Shown piece after piece: positions 41,811 through 49,157 of a stretch of 64,000 nucleotides of DNA (positions are counted from its first letter, which is position 1; the number at the start of each line of letters is the position of its first letter). The translations under genes were made by a program, and so were the position numbers. The DNA is from Promineifilum sp019695075. Its GTDB lineage: Bacteria > Chloroflexota > Anaerolineae > Promineifilales > Promineifilaceae. The stretch covers positions 1 to 64,000 of the forward strand of contig JAHCIO010000016.1 of the NCBI GenBank assembly GCA_026129185.1. Reading direction: 5' to 3'. The notes under the pieces are model-generated. The model was not told the origin of the DNA, searched no databases, and was given only the letters and a program-made list of their open reading frames with translations.

Positions 41811-43228
41811 TGCGCGATCCGCCGTCCGGCCGGCGTGGCTGCGACGCCCGCCCGCCGCTCCAGCCCGCGCTCGACCAATTGGACGATCTCGTCGCGCACG
41901 GCCAGCGTCGTCTCCGTCTCGTCGCGAACGTAGAAAAGGTTGGAGTCGATGGCGTAGGGCGCGTCGGGGCCGGGCGTCACGGTGACGCGCACGACGGTCG
42001 TGCCCTGCGTCGGCAGGCTGTCGATCTGCACCGGCGGCTCCGGGCTGAAGCGCTTGGCCAGCGTCGTCCGCAGCGCCTCGATGGCCCTGGCCGGCTCGCG
42101 GACGCCCTCCGGCTTGGCTTTGGCGTCGGCCGGCACGCCGATGTAGATCGTACCGCCGTTGGTGTTGGCCATGGCGCAGATGTCGCGCAAGATGTTGTCC
42201 AGGTGGCCGCCACGCTGGTTCATGGTCGGGTGGAAGGCCTGCACCAGCGACTCGCCTTCCTCGCGGGCCAACTGCACGAAATCGACCGCCTTGGCCGTGC
42301 CGCGGTAGGGCCGGGTCAGCGAGTGGTCGTTGCCGCGAATGACGCCGGCCAGGGCCTCGAACGACACCTCGTCCAGCAAGACCTCTGTCACGCGGTCGCC
42401 GACGCCCAGATAGGGCGACGTGGCCGACTCGCGGATGAGCCGGTGGGCGTCGGAACCCTGGATGCAGCGCATCGGCCGCGGGTATTCCGGCTTGCTGCCG
42501 TCGAAGAAGCGGCGCGTCGTCTGGTTGCCGCGCTTCTCCAGATCGGTCACTTCCAGCGCGTGGACGTTGGGGTCTTGCGTATAGGCGACGCGCGTCTGCC
42601 CGCCGAAATCGAGGCCGCGCATCATGACGCCGTTGCCGGAGTTCACGTGGGCGGCGATGACCAGCCCACCGGCCTCGTTGATGACGTGGTAGGCGGTCAA
42701 TACGTCGGAGGTCGCGCCCACGGTCGAACTGCCCTCGCGCAACAGCGCCGGCGGCACGCGCAGCGTCAGCAGCAAATGCTCCAGATAGCTCACCGGCGTC
42801 TCCGGCGGGAAGATGCCCAGAATATGAAAACCGAAGGTGGCGGTGAACTCGAAGCCGGGCAGGACGAGCAGCTTGTCCAGCACGCGCCGGTACTCGTCCA
42901 GTTGGCGCTGCTCTAGCGGGTCGATGCGTCCGCGGCTCTCCAGCCACAGCAATTGCTCGACCTCTTTTTGCATGGCCGCGTAGCCGGCGACGGTGTTGTG
43001 GTCGGTGATGGCGATGATGTCCAGGCCGCGGGCCGACGCCTGGCGGAGGATGTCAAGGTAACTGATGTACGGCTCCTGGTAGTCATTCGAGCCGGGGGTG
43101 TGAAGGTGAAGGTCCATCCGCCGCCATTGGGGCGACGGACGCTTGGGGGGCCGGGCCGCAACCGGGCGCGCCGATTGGGTGGCTCCGCGGGATCGGCCGC
43201 GTTGGGTCGATCCGGGATCATTGGTCAT
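41606..43228 (-). CDS. PHP-domain phosphoesterase fused to AlbA_2/Schlafen-type domain
   Basis: 540-residue open frame. The basic N-terminal tail is followed by a PHP domain: MDLHLHTP (metal HxH at 41/43), ITDHNTV (D76, H77), HVNSGNG and QGSDAHR as further metal ligands, with the YtnP/TrpH-like layout. From about residue 305 comes an AlbA_2 (Schlafen-like) domain: AREEGESLVQAFHPT, ICAMANTNGGTIYIGV, LFYVRDETETTLA. PHP enzymes hydrolyse phosphoesters, while AlbA_2 domains bind nucleic acid or act in regulation, so a nucleotide or nucleic-acid role is plausible. After about residue 465 the frame degenerates and the real end appears to continue in another frame (41349-41810). Confidence 0.75.
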   Translation of the reverse strand: MTNDPGSTQRGRSRGATQSARPVAARPPKRPSPQWRRMDLHLHTPGSNDYQEPYISYLDILRQASARGLDIIAITDHNTVAGYAAMQKEVEQLLWLESRGRIDPLEQRQLDEYRRVLDKLLVLPGFEFTATFGFHILGIFPPETPVSYLEHLLLTLRVPPALLREGSSTVGATSDVLTAYHVINEAGGLVIAAHVNSGNGVMMRGLDFGGQTRVAYTQDPNVHALEVTDLEKRGNQTTRRFFDGSKPEYPRPMRCIQGSDAHRLIRESATSPYLGVGDRVTEVLLDEVSFEALAGVIRGNDHSLTRPYRGTAKAVDFVQLAREEGESLVQAFHPTMNQRGGHLDNILRDICAMANTNGGTIYIGVPADAKAKPEGVREPARAIEALRTTLAKRFSPEPPVQIDSLPTQGTTVVRVTVTPGPDAPYAIDSNLFYVRDETETTLAVRDEIVQLVERGLERRAGVAATPAGRRIAHARAGGGRAPTAAAPKRPGPRPRRSRRRPIRRRPTASGNGRAPASRSSRARSATARSTTPCATCAAAT

Positions 43229-43246
43229 GCGATTTGCTCCTTGCGA

Positions 43247-43504
43247 TTATCGTTGTCTTTCTCCCAGAGCAGCAATGGAGCGCACCAGACCGATGGCGGT
43301 GATGCCGACCTTGAAGGCGTCGCTGGTGTTGATGGCCGGCGGGCCGGCGTGGGCCTCGCGCGAGGTGCGGATGAGCAGCAGCGAGGTAGCGACGCCGACG
43401 AATGCGCCCAGGATGCCGCCGGCGACGACGACGCGCCGTTCCCAATCGCGGGAGGCGTCCATCGAGGCCAGTTCCTGGTTAAGTGTCTTGTCCACTTTTT
43501 CCAT
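43247..43504 (-). CDS. Small single-span membrane protein
   Basis: 85 residues. A charged amphipathic N-terminus (MEKVDKTLNQELASMDASRDWERR) is followed by one transmembrane helix (VVVAGGILGAFVGVATSLLLI) and a cytosolic or external tail (GITAIGLVRSIAALGERQR). No family was recognised. It sits two bases after the larger membrane protein gene and 18 bases before the PHP gene, so it is probably co-transcribed with both. Confidence 0.6.
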   Translation of the reverse strand: MEKVDKTLNQELASMDASRDWERRVVVAGGILGAFVGVATSLLLIRTSREAHAGPPAINTSDAFKVGITAIGLVRSIAALGERQR

Positions 43505-43505
43505 T

Positions 43506-44159
43506 TCAGTTGCTCCGTGTGAAGTTGCGCCGGACAGCCTGGGCGAAGGCGCGCCAGTAGCCGGCGCGCGCGTGCAGGCCGATGAGCGGCTGGGTGACGC
43601 GCGCGCCGCCCTGGGCCACGCCCCGTTCGGCCGTGTCCAGCAGGTGATCCAGTTGCCACAGCAGCGTCTGCACGCGGCTGCGGTAGGCCATTGGCCCCGT
43701 CTCCGGGTTGAGCTTGCGCTGCTCGCGGCGGTGGTAGGCCAACGCCAGCCACGCCAGCGGCAGGATGCTCATCAGGGTGATCAGGGGGATGGCCAGTAAA
43801 ATGACCGTCAGCCCGGCCAGCCCGGCGATGAGCGACCGCGTCGCCGCCGTGGTCAGGCCCAGGCGCGGGGCGATGAAAGCCAGCAGCGCCAGGACGACCA
43901 GCAGGGCGACGACGAGCACGGCGCTGATGATGATCGGCGTCTTGACGTTGCGCCGCCAGTAGGCGTGGCGGGCCTCGTCGCGGGCCAGTTGTTCGGCCGT
44001 GGGCTGGTAGGTCGAGCGGGCATAGCCGTAGCCGGGCAGTGGTTGGTCGTAGATCGACGCCGAGCGCGGCGGTTCGACCGTCGCGAACGAGCCGCCGCTG
44101 GGCGCGGGGGGCCTATTCGCCTGTGGGGTGGGCCGGGGCGGTGTATTTGCTGCGGTCAT
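43506..44159 (-). CDS. Conserved-looking membrane protein, function unknown
   Basis: 217 residues from ATG 44159. Pro/Ala-rich soluble N-terminus (about 1-70), two strong transmembrane helices (TPIIISAVLVVALLVVLALLAFIAP; SLIAGLAGLTVILLAIPLITLMSILPLAWLAL), then a charged C-terminal segment predicted helical (VQTLLWQLDHLLDTAERGV). An upstream TATAAT (44186-44181) lies 21 bases before the ATG, so this start is preferred over the longer frame from 44192. It lies between nusB and the small membrane protein gene. Confidence 0.6.
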   Translation of the reverse strand: MTAANTPPRPTPQANRPPAPSGGSFATVEPPRSASIYDQPLPGYGYARSTYQPTAEQLARDEARHAYWRRNVKTPIIISAVLVVALLVVLALLAFIAPRLGLTTAATRSLIAGLAGLTVILLAIPLITLMSILPLAWLALAYHRREQRKLNPETGPMAYRSRVQTLLWQLDHLLDTAERGVAQGGARVTQPLIGLHARAGYWRAFAQAVRRNFTRSN

Positions 44160-44310
44160 GATGAGAAAGCTAATTGAGGGATTATAGCACAAAGGGGGGA
44201 CAAATGCCGCGCCACCTGGCCGGGCCGTCTGTCCAGAGGTCTGTCGCTTGGGAATGACCGGACTGCCATATAGAAAACAGGCCCATCGGCCTGCTCGCGT
44301 TTGCCTACTC

Positions 44311-44355
44311 GACCCGCTGTCAAGCGACCCGCTGTCAAGCGACCCGCTGTCAAGC
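44311..44355. repeat. Three tandem 15-bp repeats at the nusB stop
   Basis: GACCCGCTGTCAAGC three times in a row (44311-44325, 44326-44340, 44341-44355). The third copy contains the nusB stop codon; because 15 is a multiple of three, each copy holds an in-frame stop. On the minus strand every unit contains TTGACA. Confidence 0.85.
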
Positions 44356-44802
44356 GACCACGCCCAACGACGCTTCCCGCTGCACCTCGCGCTTGAGTTC
44401 GTCCAGGTGATCGGCCAGCGTGCCCAGGACGCCGTTGATGAAGCGGGGGGCGCTGTCGCTGCCGTAGACCTTGGCCAGTTCGACCGCCTCGTTGATGGCC
44501 ACCTTGACCGGCGTCTCGTCCGTCACCAGGAACTCATACATGGCGATGCGCAAGACGTTGCGGTCGATGACGGCCATCTGGTCCAGCGGCCACTCCGGGG
44601 CGAAGCGGGCAATGAGCCGATCCATGTGCGTCTGATACTCGATGACGCCGTGAACCAGCTTGGCGGCGAAATCGACCCCGGCGCGCTCCATTGGACTGGC
44701 CTCCAACCGCAACTCCAGCACCTCGTCTGGATCGTGGTTGGCGATGTCGTATTCGTACAGCGTTTCTAGGGTTACGCGACGCGCCCGACGCCTGGTCTTC
44801 AT
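44350..44802 (-). CDS. nusB: Transcription antitermination factor NusB
   Basis: 150 residues, all-helical NusB fold, which with NusE (S10) binds boxA RNA in rRNA antitermination. Seen: RRARRVTLETLYEYDIAN at the N-terminus (arginine-rich RNA-binding helix), LIARFAPEWPLDQMAVIDRNVLRIAMYEFL and the diagnostic PVKVAINEAVELAKVYGSDSAPRFINGVLGTL. Normal length. The C-terminus ends in VVA just where three tandem 15-bp repeats begin. It lies in the rpmF-fabD-fabG-asp23-nusB unit. Confidence 0.95.
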   Translation of the reverse strand: MKTRRRARRVTLETLYEYDIANHDPDEVLELRLEASPMERAGVDFAAKLVHGVIEYQTHMDRLIARFAPEWPLDQMAVIDRNVLRIAMYEFLVTDETPVKVAINEAVELAKVYGSDSAPRFINGVLGTLADHLDELKREVQREASLGVVA

Positions 44803-44859
44803 GCTCTTAACCTTCCGAGGGCCTGGCTCTAGCCGCAGACCCAGCCCGCACGCGGGAGA

Positions 44860-45219
44860 CTAGACCACCTCACCCTTATTGTAATGGACATCTTCGACAA
44901 ATACATTCACGGCATCGACCGGAATGCCCACGATTGTATCGATCGCCTCGGAGACAGCATGTTGAATTGCGCGGCTTGTCTCCAGCAGGTTCACGTGCGG
45001 GGCCATTATAACATAGATATTGAAGCGTAACTTATTTTCGCTCAAATCTAACAAAACGCCGTCCTGTCGCAGGCCGCGCTGGAAGAGGCGAGCGACGTCG
45101 TTGGGCACCGGCACCATCTGTTGCACCCCCTCGATCTCCTGAACGGCATAGCGGGCGATGGTCACCAGCACTTCCGGCGTCACCTCGATGCGGCCGATGC
45201 TTTCCTGTTGTTCGGTCAT
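44860..45219 (-). CDS. Asp23/Gls24 family envelope-associated protein
   Basis: 119 residues of the Asp23/Gls24 (YqhY/AmaP-partner) family: GRIEVTPEVLVTIARYAVQEIEGV at the N-terminus, NIYVIMAPHVNLLETSRAIQHAVSEAIDTIVGIPVDAVNVFVEDV at the C-terminus. Members are small cytosolic or membrane-attached proteins linked to cell-envelope homeostasis. In Firmicutes a member of this family, yqhY, sits beside the fatty acid gene accC and nusB, and here too the gene lies between fabG and nusB. Its ATG overlaps the fabG stop (ATGA). Confidence 0.9.
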   Translation of the reverse strand: MTEQQESIGRIEVTPEVLVTIARYAVQEIEGVQQMVPVPNDVARLFQRGLRQDGVLLDLSENKLRFNIYVIMAPHVNLLETSRAIQHAVSEAIDTIVGIPVDAVNVFVEDVHYNKGEVV

Positions 45220-45962
45220 GTCCCGATTCCTCCATCTACGCGCAACACTTCGCCGGTGATGTAGGCCGCCCGGTCAGAGGCCAGAAAGGCCACAGCGTGG
45301 GCTACTTCCTGCGCCTCGCCCCAGCGGCCGAGGGGGATGTAGGCCAATGTCTGCTTCACCAGGTCTTCCGGCAGGCCGGCGGTCAGGTCGGTGGGCACGA
45401 AGCCGGGGGCGACGACGTTGACGGTGATGCCGCGCGAGCCGAGTTCCTTGGCCAACGACTTGGAGAAGCCGATGATGCCCGCCTTGGACGCGGCGTAGTT
45501 GGTCTGGCCCGGCTGGCCGACGATGCCGGCGACGGACGAGATGTTGATGATCCGCCCGCCCTTCTTGCGCCGCAACATCGGCCGGGCCGCCGCCTTGCAG
45601 ACGTTGAAGACGCTCTTCAGGTTCGTGTCAATGACCACGTCCCACTGCTCCTCTTTCATCGACAGGAGCAGCGTATCGCGGGTGGTGCCGGCGTTGTTGA
45701 CGACGATGTCGATGTGGTCGTAGGCCTCCAGCGCGGCGCGGATCAGACCCTCGGCCGCGGCCATGTCGCTGACGTCGGCGGCCACGGCCAGCGCCTGGCC
45801 GCCGCGCTCCCGGATGCCGGCGACGACCGCCTCGGCCGCGGCGGCGTTCGACTGATAGTTGACGACCACGCTCGCACCCTCGGCGGCCAGCGTCTCGGCG
45901 ATGGCCCGGCCGATGCCGCGCGAGGCCCCGGTCACAACGGCGACTTTGCCTTCTAGTAACAT
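45216..45962 (-). CDS. fabG: 3-oxoacyl-[ACP] reductase
   Basis: 248 residues, NADPH-dependent short-chain dehydrogenase of fatty acid elongation. Cofactor loop TGASRGIG (11-18), VNNAGTTRDTLLL (88-100), catalytic Ser143 (INISSVAG), Tyr156 and Lys160 (NYAASKAG), and the C-terminal AYITGEVLRVDGGIGT typical of FabG. The RDTLLLSM segment is specific to FabG among SDRs. It follows fabD on the minus strand and is coupled to the asp23-type gene. Confidence 0.94.
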   Translation of the reverse strand: MLLEGKVAVVTGASRGIGRAIAETLAAEGASVVVNYQSNAAAAEAVVAGIRERGGQALAVAADVSDMAAAEGLIRAALEAYDHIDIVVNNAGTTRDTLLLSMKEEQWDVVIDTNLKSVFNVCKAAARPMLRRKKGGRIINISSVAGIVGQPGQTNYAASKAGIIGFSKSLAKELGSRGITVNVVAPGFVPTDLTAGLPEDLVKQTLAYIPLGRWGEAQEVAHAVAFLASDRAAYITGEVLRVDGGIGT

Positions 45963-46066
45963 AGGTGTATCCAGACAGAAGAGATTAACGCAAAGGCGGA
46001 AAGACGCAAGGACGCAACGAACACCTAATTGTTTGCGTCTTTGCGTCGTCGCGTCTTTGCGTTAGC
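45963..46066. repeat. TTAACGCAAAGGCG / CGTCTTTGCGTTAG inverted repeat
   Basis: Intergenic element between fabD and fabG: AGAGATTAACGCAAAGGCGG and ACGCAAGGACGCAA on the left, TTGCGTCTTTGCGT and CGCGTCTTTGCGTTAG on the right, forming a long imperfect hairpin. A shorter relative lies inside the GT2 gene at 36228-36262. Confidence 0.7.
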
Positions 46067-46070
46067 TTCT

Positions 46071-46973
46071 TTACGCCTCGAACTTGGTGCGTGTCGCCGC
46101 GCGGTCGATGCGCTTGACCAGGCCGAGCAGCACGTCGCCGGGGCCGACCTCGACGTAGGCAGCGACGCCCGCGGCCGACAGGGCACGCACGGAGCCTGTC
46201 CACTGCACCGGGGCGGTCAGTTGCGCCTTCAGTTCGGCGCGGATGGCGTCAGGGGCGGTGATCGGCGCGGCGGTAACGTTGGCGATGACGGGGACGCGCG
46301 CGGTCGTCAGCGGCGTGGCCTCGACGGCGGCGGCGAAGTCGCCGGCCACGGCGGCCATGAGCGGCGAGTGGGCGGCGATGGAGATGGGCAGGCGAACGAC
46401 CTTACGCGCCCCGGCGGCGGCCAGTTGGCTCATGGCCTCGGCCAGGGCCGTCTCGTCGCCGGTGATGACCACCTGACCGGGGCAGTTGTCGTTGGCCACG
46501 CCGACGAGGCGGCCGGTGGTCGCCGCCGCGGCGGCGCAGACCTCGGCTACCGGCGCGGCGTCCAGCCCCAGGATGGCGGCCATGCCCCCCGGCGCGCGCT
46601 CGCCGGCCAGCTTCATCAGTTCGCCGCGCCGCCGCACCAGGGCCAGGCCGTCGGCGAAGGTCAGCGCGCCGGCCGCGGCCAGGGCCGAGAATTCGCCCAG
46701 TGAGTGGCCGGCGACGTAGGCCGCATCCGCCTCGCCGCGCGCGGCAAGCACGGCCCAGGCGGCCAGGCTGGTGGTGAACAGCGCCGGCTGTTGGACGGCC
46801 GTGTCCGTCAGGGCCTCTTCCGGCCCCTCGAAGCACAGCCGCGACAGGGCCAAGCCAAGGCGAGCATCGGCCTCGTCGTAGAGGGCGCGGGCGACGGGTT
46901 CGCGCTCATAGAGATCGCGGCCCATGCCGACAAACTGGGAACCCTGGCCGGGGAAGAGGAAGGCGGTGGACAT
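46071..46973 (-). CDS. fabD: Malonyl-CoA:ACP transacylase
   Basis: 300 residues, loads malonyl onto acyl carrier protein for fatty acid synthesis. FLFPGQGSQFVGMG (5-18), QPALFTTSLA, nucleophile Ser91 in the elbow VAGHSLGEFSALAA, the substrate Arg in ADGLALVRRRGELM (about 115), and the catalytic His in LPISIAAHSPLM (about 200). Standard length. It lies after rpmF and before fabG, each separated by a repeat-filled gap of about 100 bases; fabH, plsX and acpP are not present here. Confidence 0.94.
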   Translation of the reverse strand: MSTAFLFPGQGSQFVGMGRDLYEREPVARALYDEADARLGLALSRLCFEGPEEALTDTAVQQPALFTTSLAAWAVLAARGEADAAYVAGHSLGEFSALAAAGALTFADGLALVRRRGELMKLAGERAPGGMAAILGLDAAPVAEVCAAAAATTGRLVGVANDNCPGQVVITGDETALAEAMSQLAAAGARKVVRLPISIAAHSPLMAAVAGDFAAAVEATPLTTARVPVIANVTAAPITAPDAIRAELKAQLTAPVQWTGSVRALSAAGVAAYVEVGPGDVLLGLVKRIDRAATRTKFEA

Positions 46974-46976
46974 ACA

Positions 46977-47063
46977 ATAACGAAGGATGAAGGCGGAGGG
47001 CTGAAGGATGAACGCCGCGCTGGTGACATTCCTCCCTCATCCTTCATCCTTCATCCTTCATTC
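46977..47063. repeat. GAAGGATGA / TCATCCTTC inverted repeats
   Basis: Between rpmF and fabD: GAAGGATGAAGG and CTGAAGGATGA on the left, then CTCATCCTTCATCCTTCATC on the right, able to form a stem of about 20 bp. No gene is present. Confidence 0.7.
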
Positions 47064-47249
47064 CTACTCCTCGCGTTCGGGCAGGATCTGCCGGCCGTTG
47101 TACTTGCCGCAGTTCGGGCAGACGTGATGCGCGCGCCGCATCTCGCCGCAGTCGGGGCAGGGGACGAGATGATAGAGGCTCAACGCATCGTGCGTGCGCC
47201 GCTTGTCACGACGCGCCTTCGACACTTTTCGCTTGGGAACAGCACCCAT
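47064..47249 (-). CDS. rpmF: Large ribosomal subunit protein bL32
   Basis: 61 residues: MGAVPKRKVSKARRDKRRTH is the conserved bL32 N-terminus, followed by a zinc-ribbon with CPDC (31-34) and CPNC (44-47). It is the zinc-binding (C+) form. Shine-Dalgarno AAGGAAG lies seven bases before the ATG. First gene of the leftward operon that includes fabD, fabG and nusB, driven by a near-consensus promoter at 47366-47339. Confidence 0.97.
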   Translation of the reverse strand: MGAVPKRKVSKARRDKRRTHDALSLYHLVPCPDCGEMRRAHHVCPNCGKYNGRQILPEREE

Positions 47250-47338
47250 GATGTCACTTCCTTAAAGTATGCAGCTGCAAATTCGCGCGGGGCGATAGAC
47301 GACATAAAACGAGCGGCCAACAGAGCCGCGAAGAGTGA

Positions 47339-47366
47339 TTATAGCCGTTGGGGGCGGGATGTCAAG
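47339..47366 (-). promoter_or_regulatory. Near-consensus promoter of the rpmF operon
   Basis: On the minus strand TTGACA (47366-47361), 16-base spacer, TATAAT (47344-47339): both hexamers match the sigma-70/sigA consensus exactly. The leader to rpmF is about 80 bases. Confidence 0.8.
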
Positions 47367-47432
47367 GCGTGAGCGCTTCTTCCAAACCGGGCGAAGGTGG
47401 TACAATTCGCCCTGAGTGCCGGATCGAGGACG

Positions 47433-47887
47433 ATGGAGCACAGCGACACCTTTGGCAACTGGTTGCGGCAGCGCCGGCGTTTGCTGGGGATGACCCAGAG
47501 CGAACTGGCCGGCTGCGCCGGCTGCTCGGTAGTCACCATCCGCAAGTTCGAGGCCGATGAGCGCCGGCCGTCGCGCCAACTGGCCGAGTTGCTGGCCGGC
47601 TGCCTGCAAATCCCCGCCGAGGAGCGCGAGTGCTTCATCCGGGCGATAGTGCTCGGCAACGTGGCCAAGTTGAAGATGGTGCACGGCGAGCTGGCCGGGG
47701 CGCGGGCCGACCTGGACACGGTGCTGGAACTGGCCCGGCCGGGCGGCTACACGCGGCTGGAGATGACCGCCATCTTCAACGAGGGCCTGCTGCGGCTGCT
47801 GGAGGGAGATGCGCCGGCCGCGCCCTGACCACCGAGGCGGCCACGGCCCTGGCCCTGCGCGAGGGGGACGCGCTGGTCGAGCCGTAG
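47433..47887 (+). pseudogene. Truncated XRE-family regulator (HTH plus TPR remnant)
   Basis: From ATG 47433 (GAGGA upstream) the frame gives 131 residues to 47828. Residues 1-70 are a full XRE helix-turn-helix (FGNWLRQRRRLLGMTQSELAGCAGCSVVTIRKFEADERRPS, then AELLAGCLQIPAEERECF). In large Chloroflexota regulators this domain is followed by an ATPase and TPR array. Here residue 72 jumps directly to the TPR-like tail (GNVAKLKMVHGELAGARADLDTVLELARPGGYTRLEMTAIFNEGLLRLLEGD). The end then shifts frame: the next frame reads ALTTEAATALALREGDALVEP to 47887. An internal deletion plus a frameshift is the simplest reading. A TACAAT box is at 47401-47406. Confidence 0.65.
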
Positions 47888-47897
47888 CGTGCTCCTC

Positions 47898-47992
47898 GTG
47901 GCGCGATTCTCCCGGATCGCGTTCTTGCGTGGCGCGATTCTCCGAATCGCGTCTTATGCTGTTGCGGAACGCGATTCGGAGAATCGCGCCAC
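47898..47992. repeat. GTGGCGCGATTCTCCGAATC repeat with long stem
   Basis: Two direct copies (47898-47922 and 47929-47952) of a GGCGCGATTCTCCGAATCGCGT-type element and one inverted copy (47969-47992). The second and inverted copies form a perfect 24-bp stem with a 16-base loop. Related to the GCGATTT palindromes at 33300 and 63910. Confidence 0.85.
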
Positions 47993-48009
47993 GTTGGGGG
48001 CGTTCACGT

Positions 48010-48038
48010 TTGTTGCCCGCCCCATGCGTTGCTACAAT
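48010..48038 (+). promoter_or_regulatory. Promoter of the heme o synthase gene
   Basis: TTGTTG (48010-48015), 17-base spacer, TACAAT (48033-48038). The leader is about 50 bases with GGAGA before ATG 48095. Confidence 0.5.
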
Positions 48039-48094
48039 TGCGCGATTGCCGAAGGGGCAATCGGGGCGTGGGCGTCATTCACGTTGGAGAAGCT

Positions 48095-49018
48095 ATGTCG
48101 TTTACGAAGGCAACAGGGCGGACATTCGAGAATCAAGTGGCCGTGACCGGCTGGCGCAGCACCTTGCACACGGTCATGGTGCTGTTCAAGCTGCGCATCG
48201 TCTTCCTGCTGCTCATGGCGGCGACGGGCGGGGCCTTCCTGGCCGCCGGCGGCTGGCCGGGGTGGCGGGCGCTGCTGCTGGTTTGGGTCACGGGCGGCAT
48301 GGCCGCCGCCGGCGCGTCGGCGCTGAACCAGTATTGGGAGCGCAACCGCGATGGCCTGATGGGCCGCACGCGCCACCGGCCGCTGGTCAACGGCGAGATC
48401 ACCGATCCGCGCTGGGTGCCCATCGTCGGCGTGGCGCTGGTGCTCGTGCCCGTGCTGGCGATGTTGCCGTTCAACCGCCCCCTGTCTTTCTTCCTTCTCC
48501 TCGGCGCGTTCATCTACGTCGGCATCTACACCGTCTGGCTGAAGCCACGTACGCTGCTCAACATCGTCATCGGCGGGGCGGCCGGCAGCGCCGCCGTCCT
48601 CAGCGGCAGCGCCGCCGTGGGCGCGTGGAACGCCGTCGGCGCGCTGGCCCTGGCGGCCATCCTCTTCCTGTGGACGCCCTTCCACTTCTGGAGCCTGGCC
48701 ATCCTCTACCGCGACGAATACAGCCGCGCCGACGTGCCCATGCTGCCGACGCAGACGACGCCCCACCGGGCGGCCTGGTGGGTCATGACCCACACCCTGC
48801 CGACGGGCATCCTCAGCCTGCTGCTGGTCGTCTTGCCGGGGCTGGGCTGGCTCTACTTCCTGCCCGTGCTGGCCATCACCATCGACTTGTTCTACCGCAA
48901 CATCCAGCTCATCCGCGACCCCTCGCCGCTGCACGCGCGGAAGCTGTTCATGTCGTCCAACTATTACTTGCTGGTCTTGCTGCTGGCCATTTGCGTCGAT
49001 TTGGCATTGCCGTGGTAG
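48095..49018 (+). CDS. ctaB: Protoheme IX farnesyltransferase (heme o synthase)
   Basis: 307 residues, UbiA-family membrane prenyltransferase with about nine helices that makes heme o for heme-copper oxidases. First Asp-rich motif: Asn78, Glu82, Asp86, Met89, Arg91-Thr92, RPL at 95-97 within ALNQYWERNRDGLMGRTRH; the usual first Asp is Glu here. Second motif YRDEYSRADVPMLP is typical of CtaB/CyoE and separates it from chlorophyll or quinone prenyltransferases. ATG 48095 is preferred because GGAGA precedes it; the frame from 48029 adds 22 unrelated residues. No ctaA or oxidase genes are nearby. Confidence 0.9.
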   Translation: MSFTKATGRTFENQVAVTGWRSTLHTVMVLFKLRIVFLLLMAATGGAFLAAGGWPGWRALLLVWVTGGMAAAGASALNQYWERNRDGLMGRTRHRPLVNGEITDPRWVPIVGVALVLVPVLAMLPFNRPLSFFLLLGAFIYVGIYTVWLKPRTLLNIVIGGAAGSAAVLSGSAAVGAWNAVGALALAAILFLWTPFHFWSLAILYRDEYSRADVPMLPTQTTPHRAAWWVMTHTLPTGILSLLLVVLPGLGWLYFLPVLAITIDLFYRNIQLIRDPSPLHARKLFMSSNYYLLVLLLAICVDLALPW

Positions 49019-49150
49019 GCGCAGGTAGGGGATAGGGATTAGGGGCTAGGGGCTAGGGAAGAGCGCTCGGTCCTCATCATTAGAAAGGGGGATAGGGACT
49101 AGAGACTAGAGAAGAACACGCTTCCCTAGCCCCTAATCCCTATCCCCTAT
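49019..49150. repeat. GGGATTAGGGGCTAGGG-type inverted repeats
   Basis: Left copy from 49026 (TAGGGGATAGGGATTAGGGG onward), an intermediate degenerate copy at 49087-49113, and an inverted copy at 49121-49149 (CTTCCCTAGCCCCTAATCCC onward). They can form a stem of nearly 30 bp between convergent ctaB and the aminotransferase and may serve as a bidirectional terminator. Relatives are at 52397-52422 and 62014-62075. Confidence 0.75.
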
Positions 49151-49157
49151 CCCCTAA

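Noticed and set aside
47630..47887. Independent 85-codon gene
   Set aside because: Only its last ~20 codons look natural; they are better explained as the frameshifted end of the XRE/TPR remnant.
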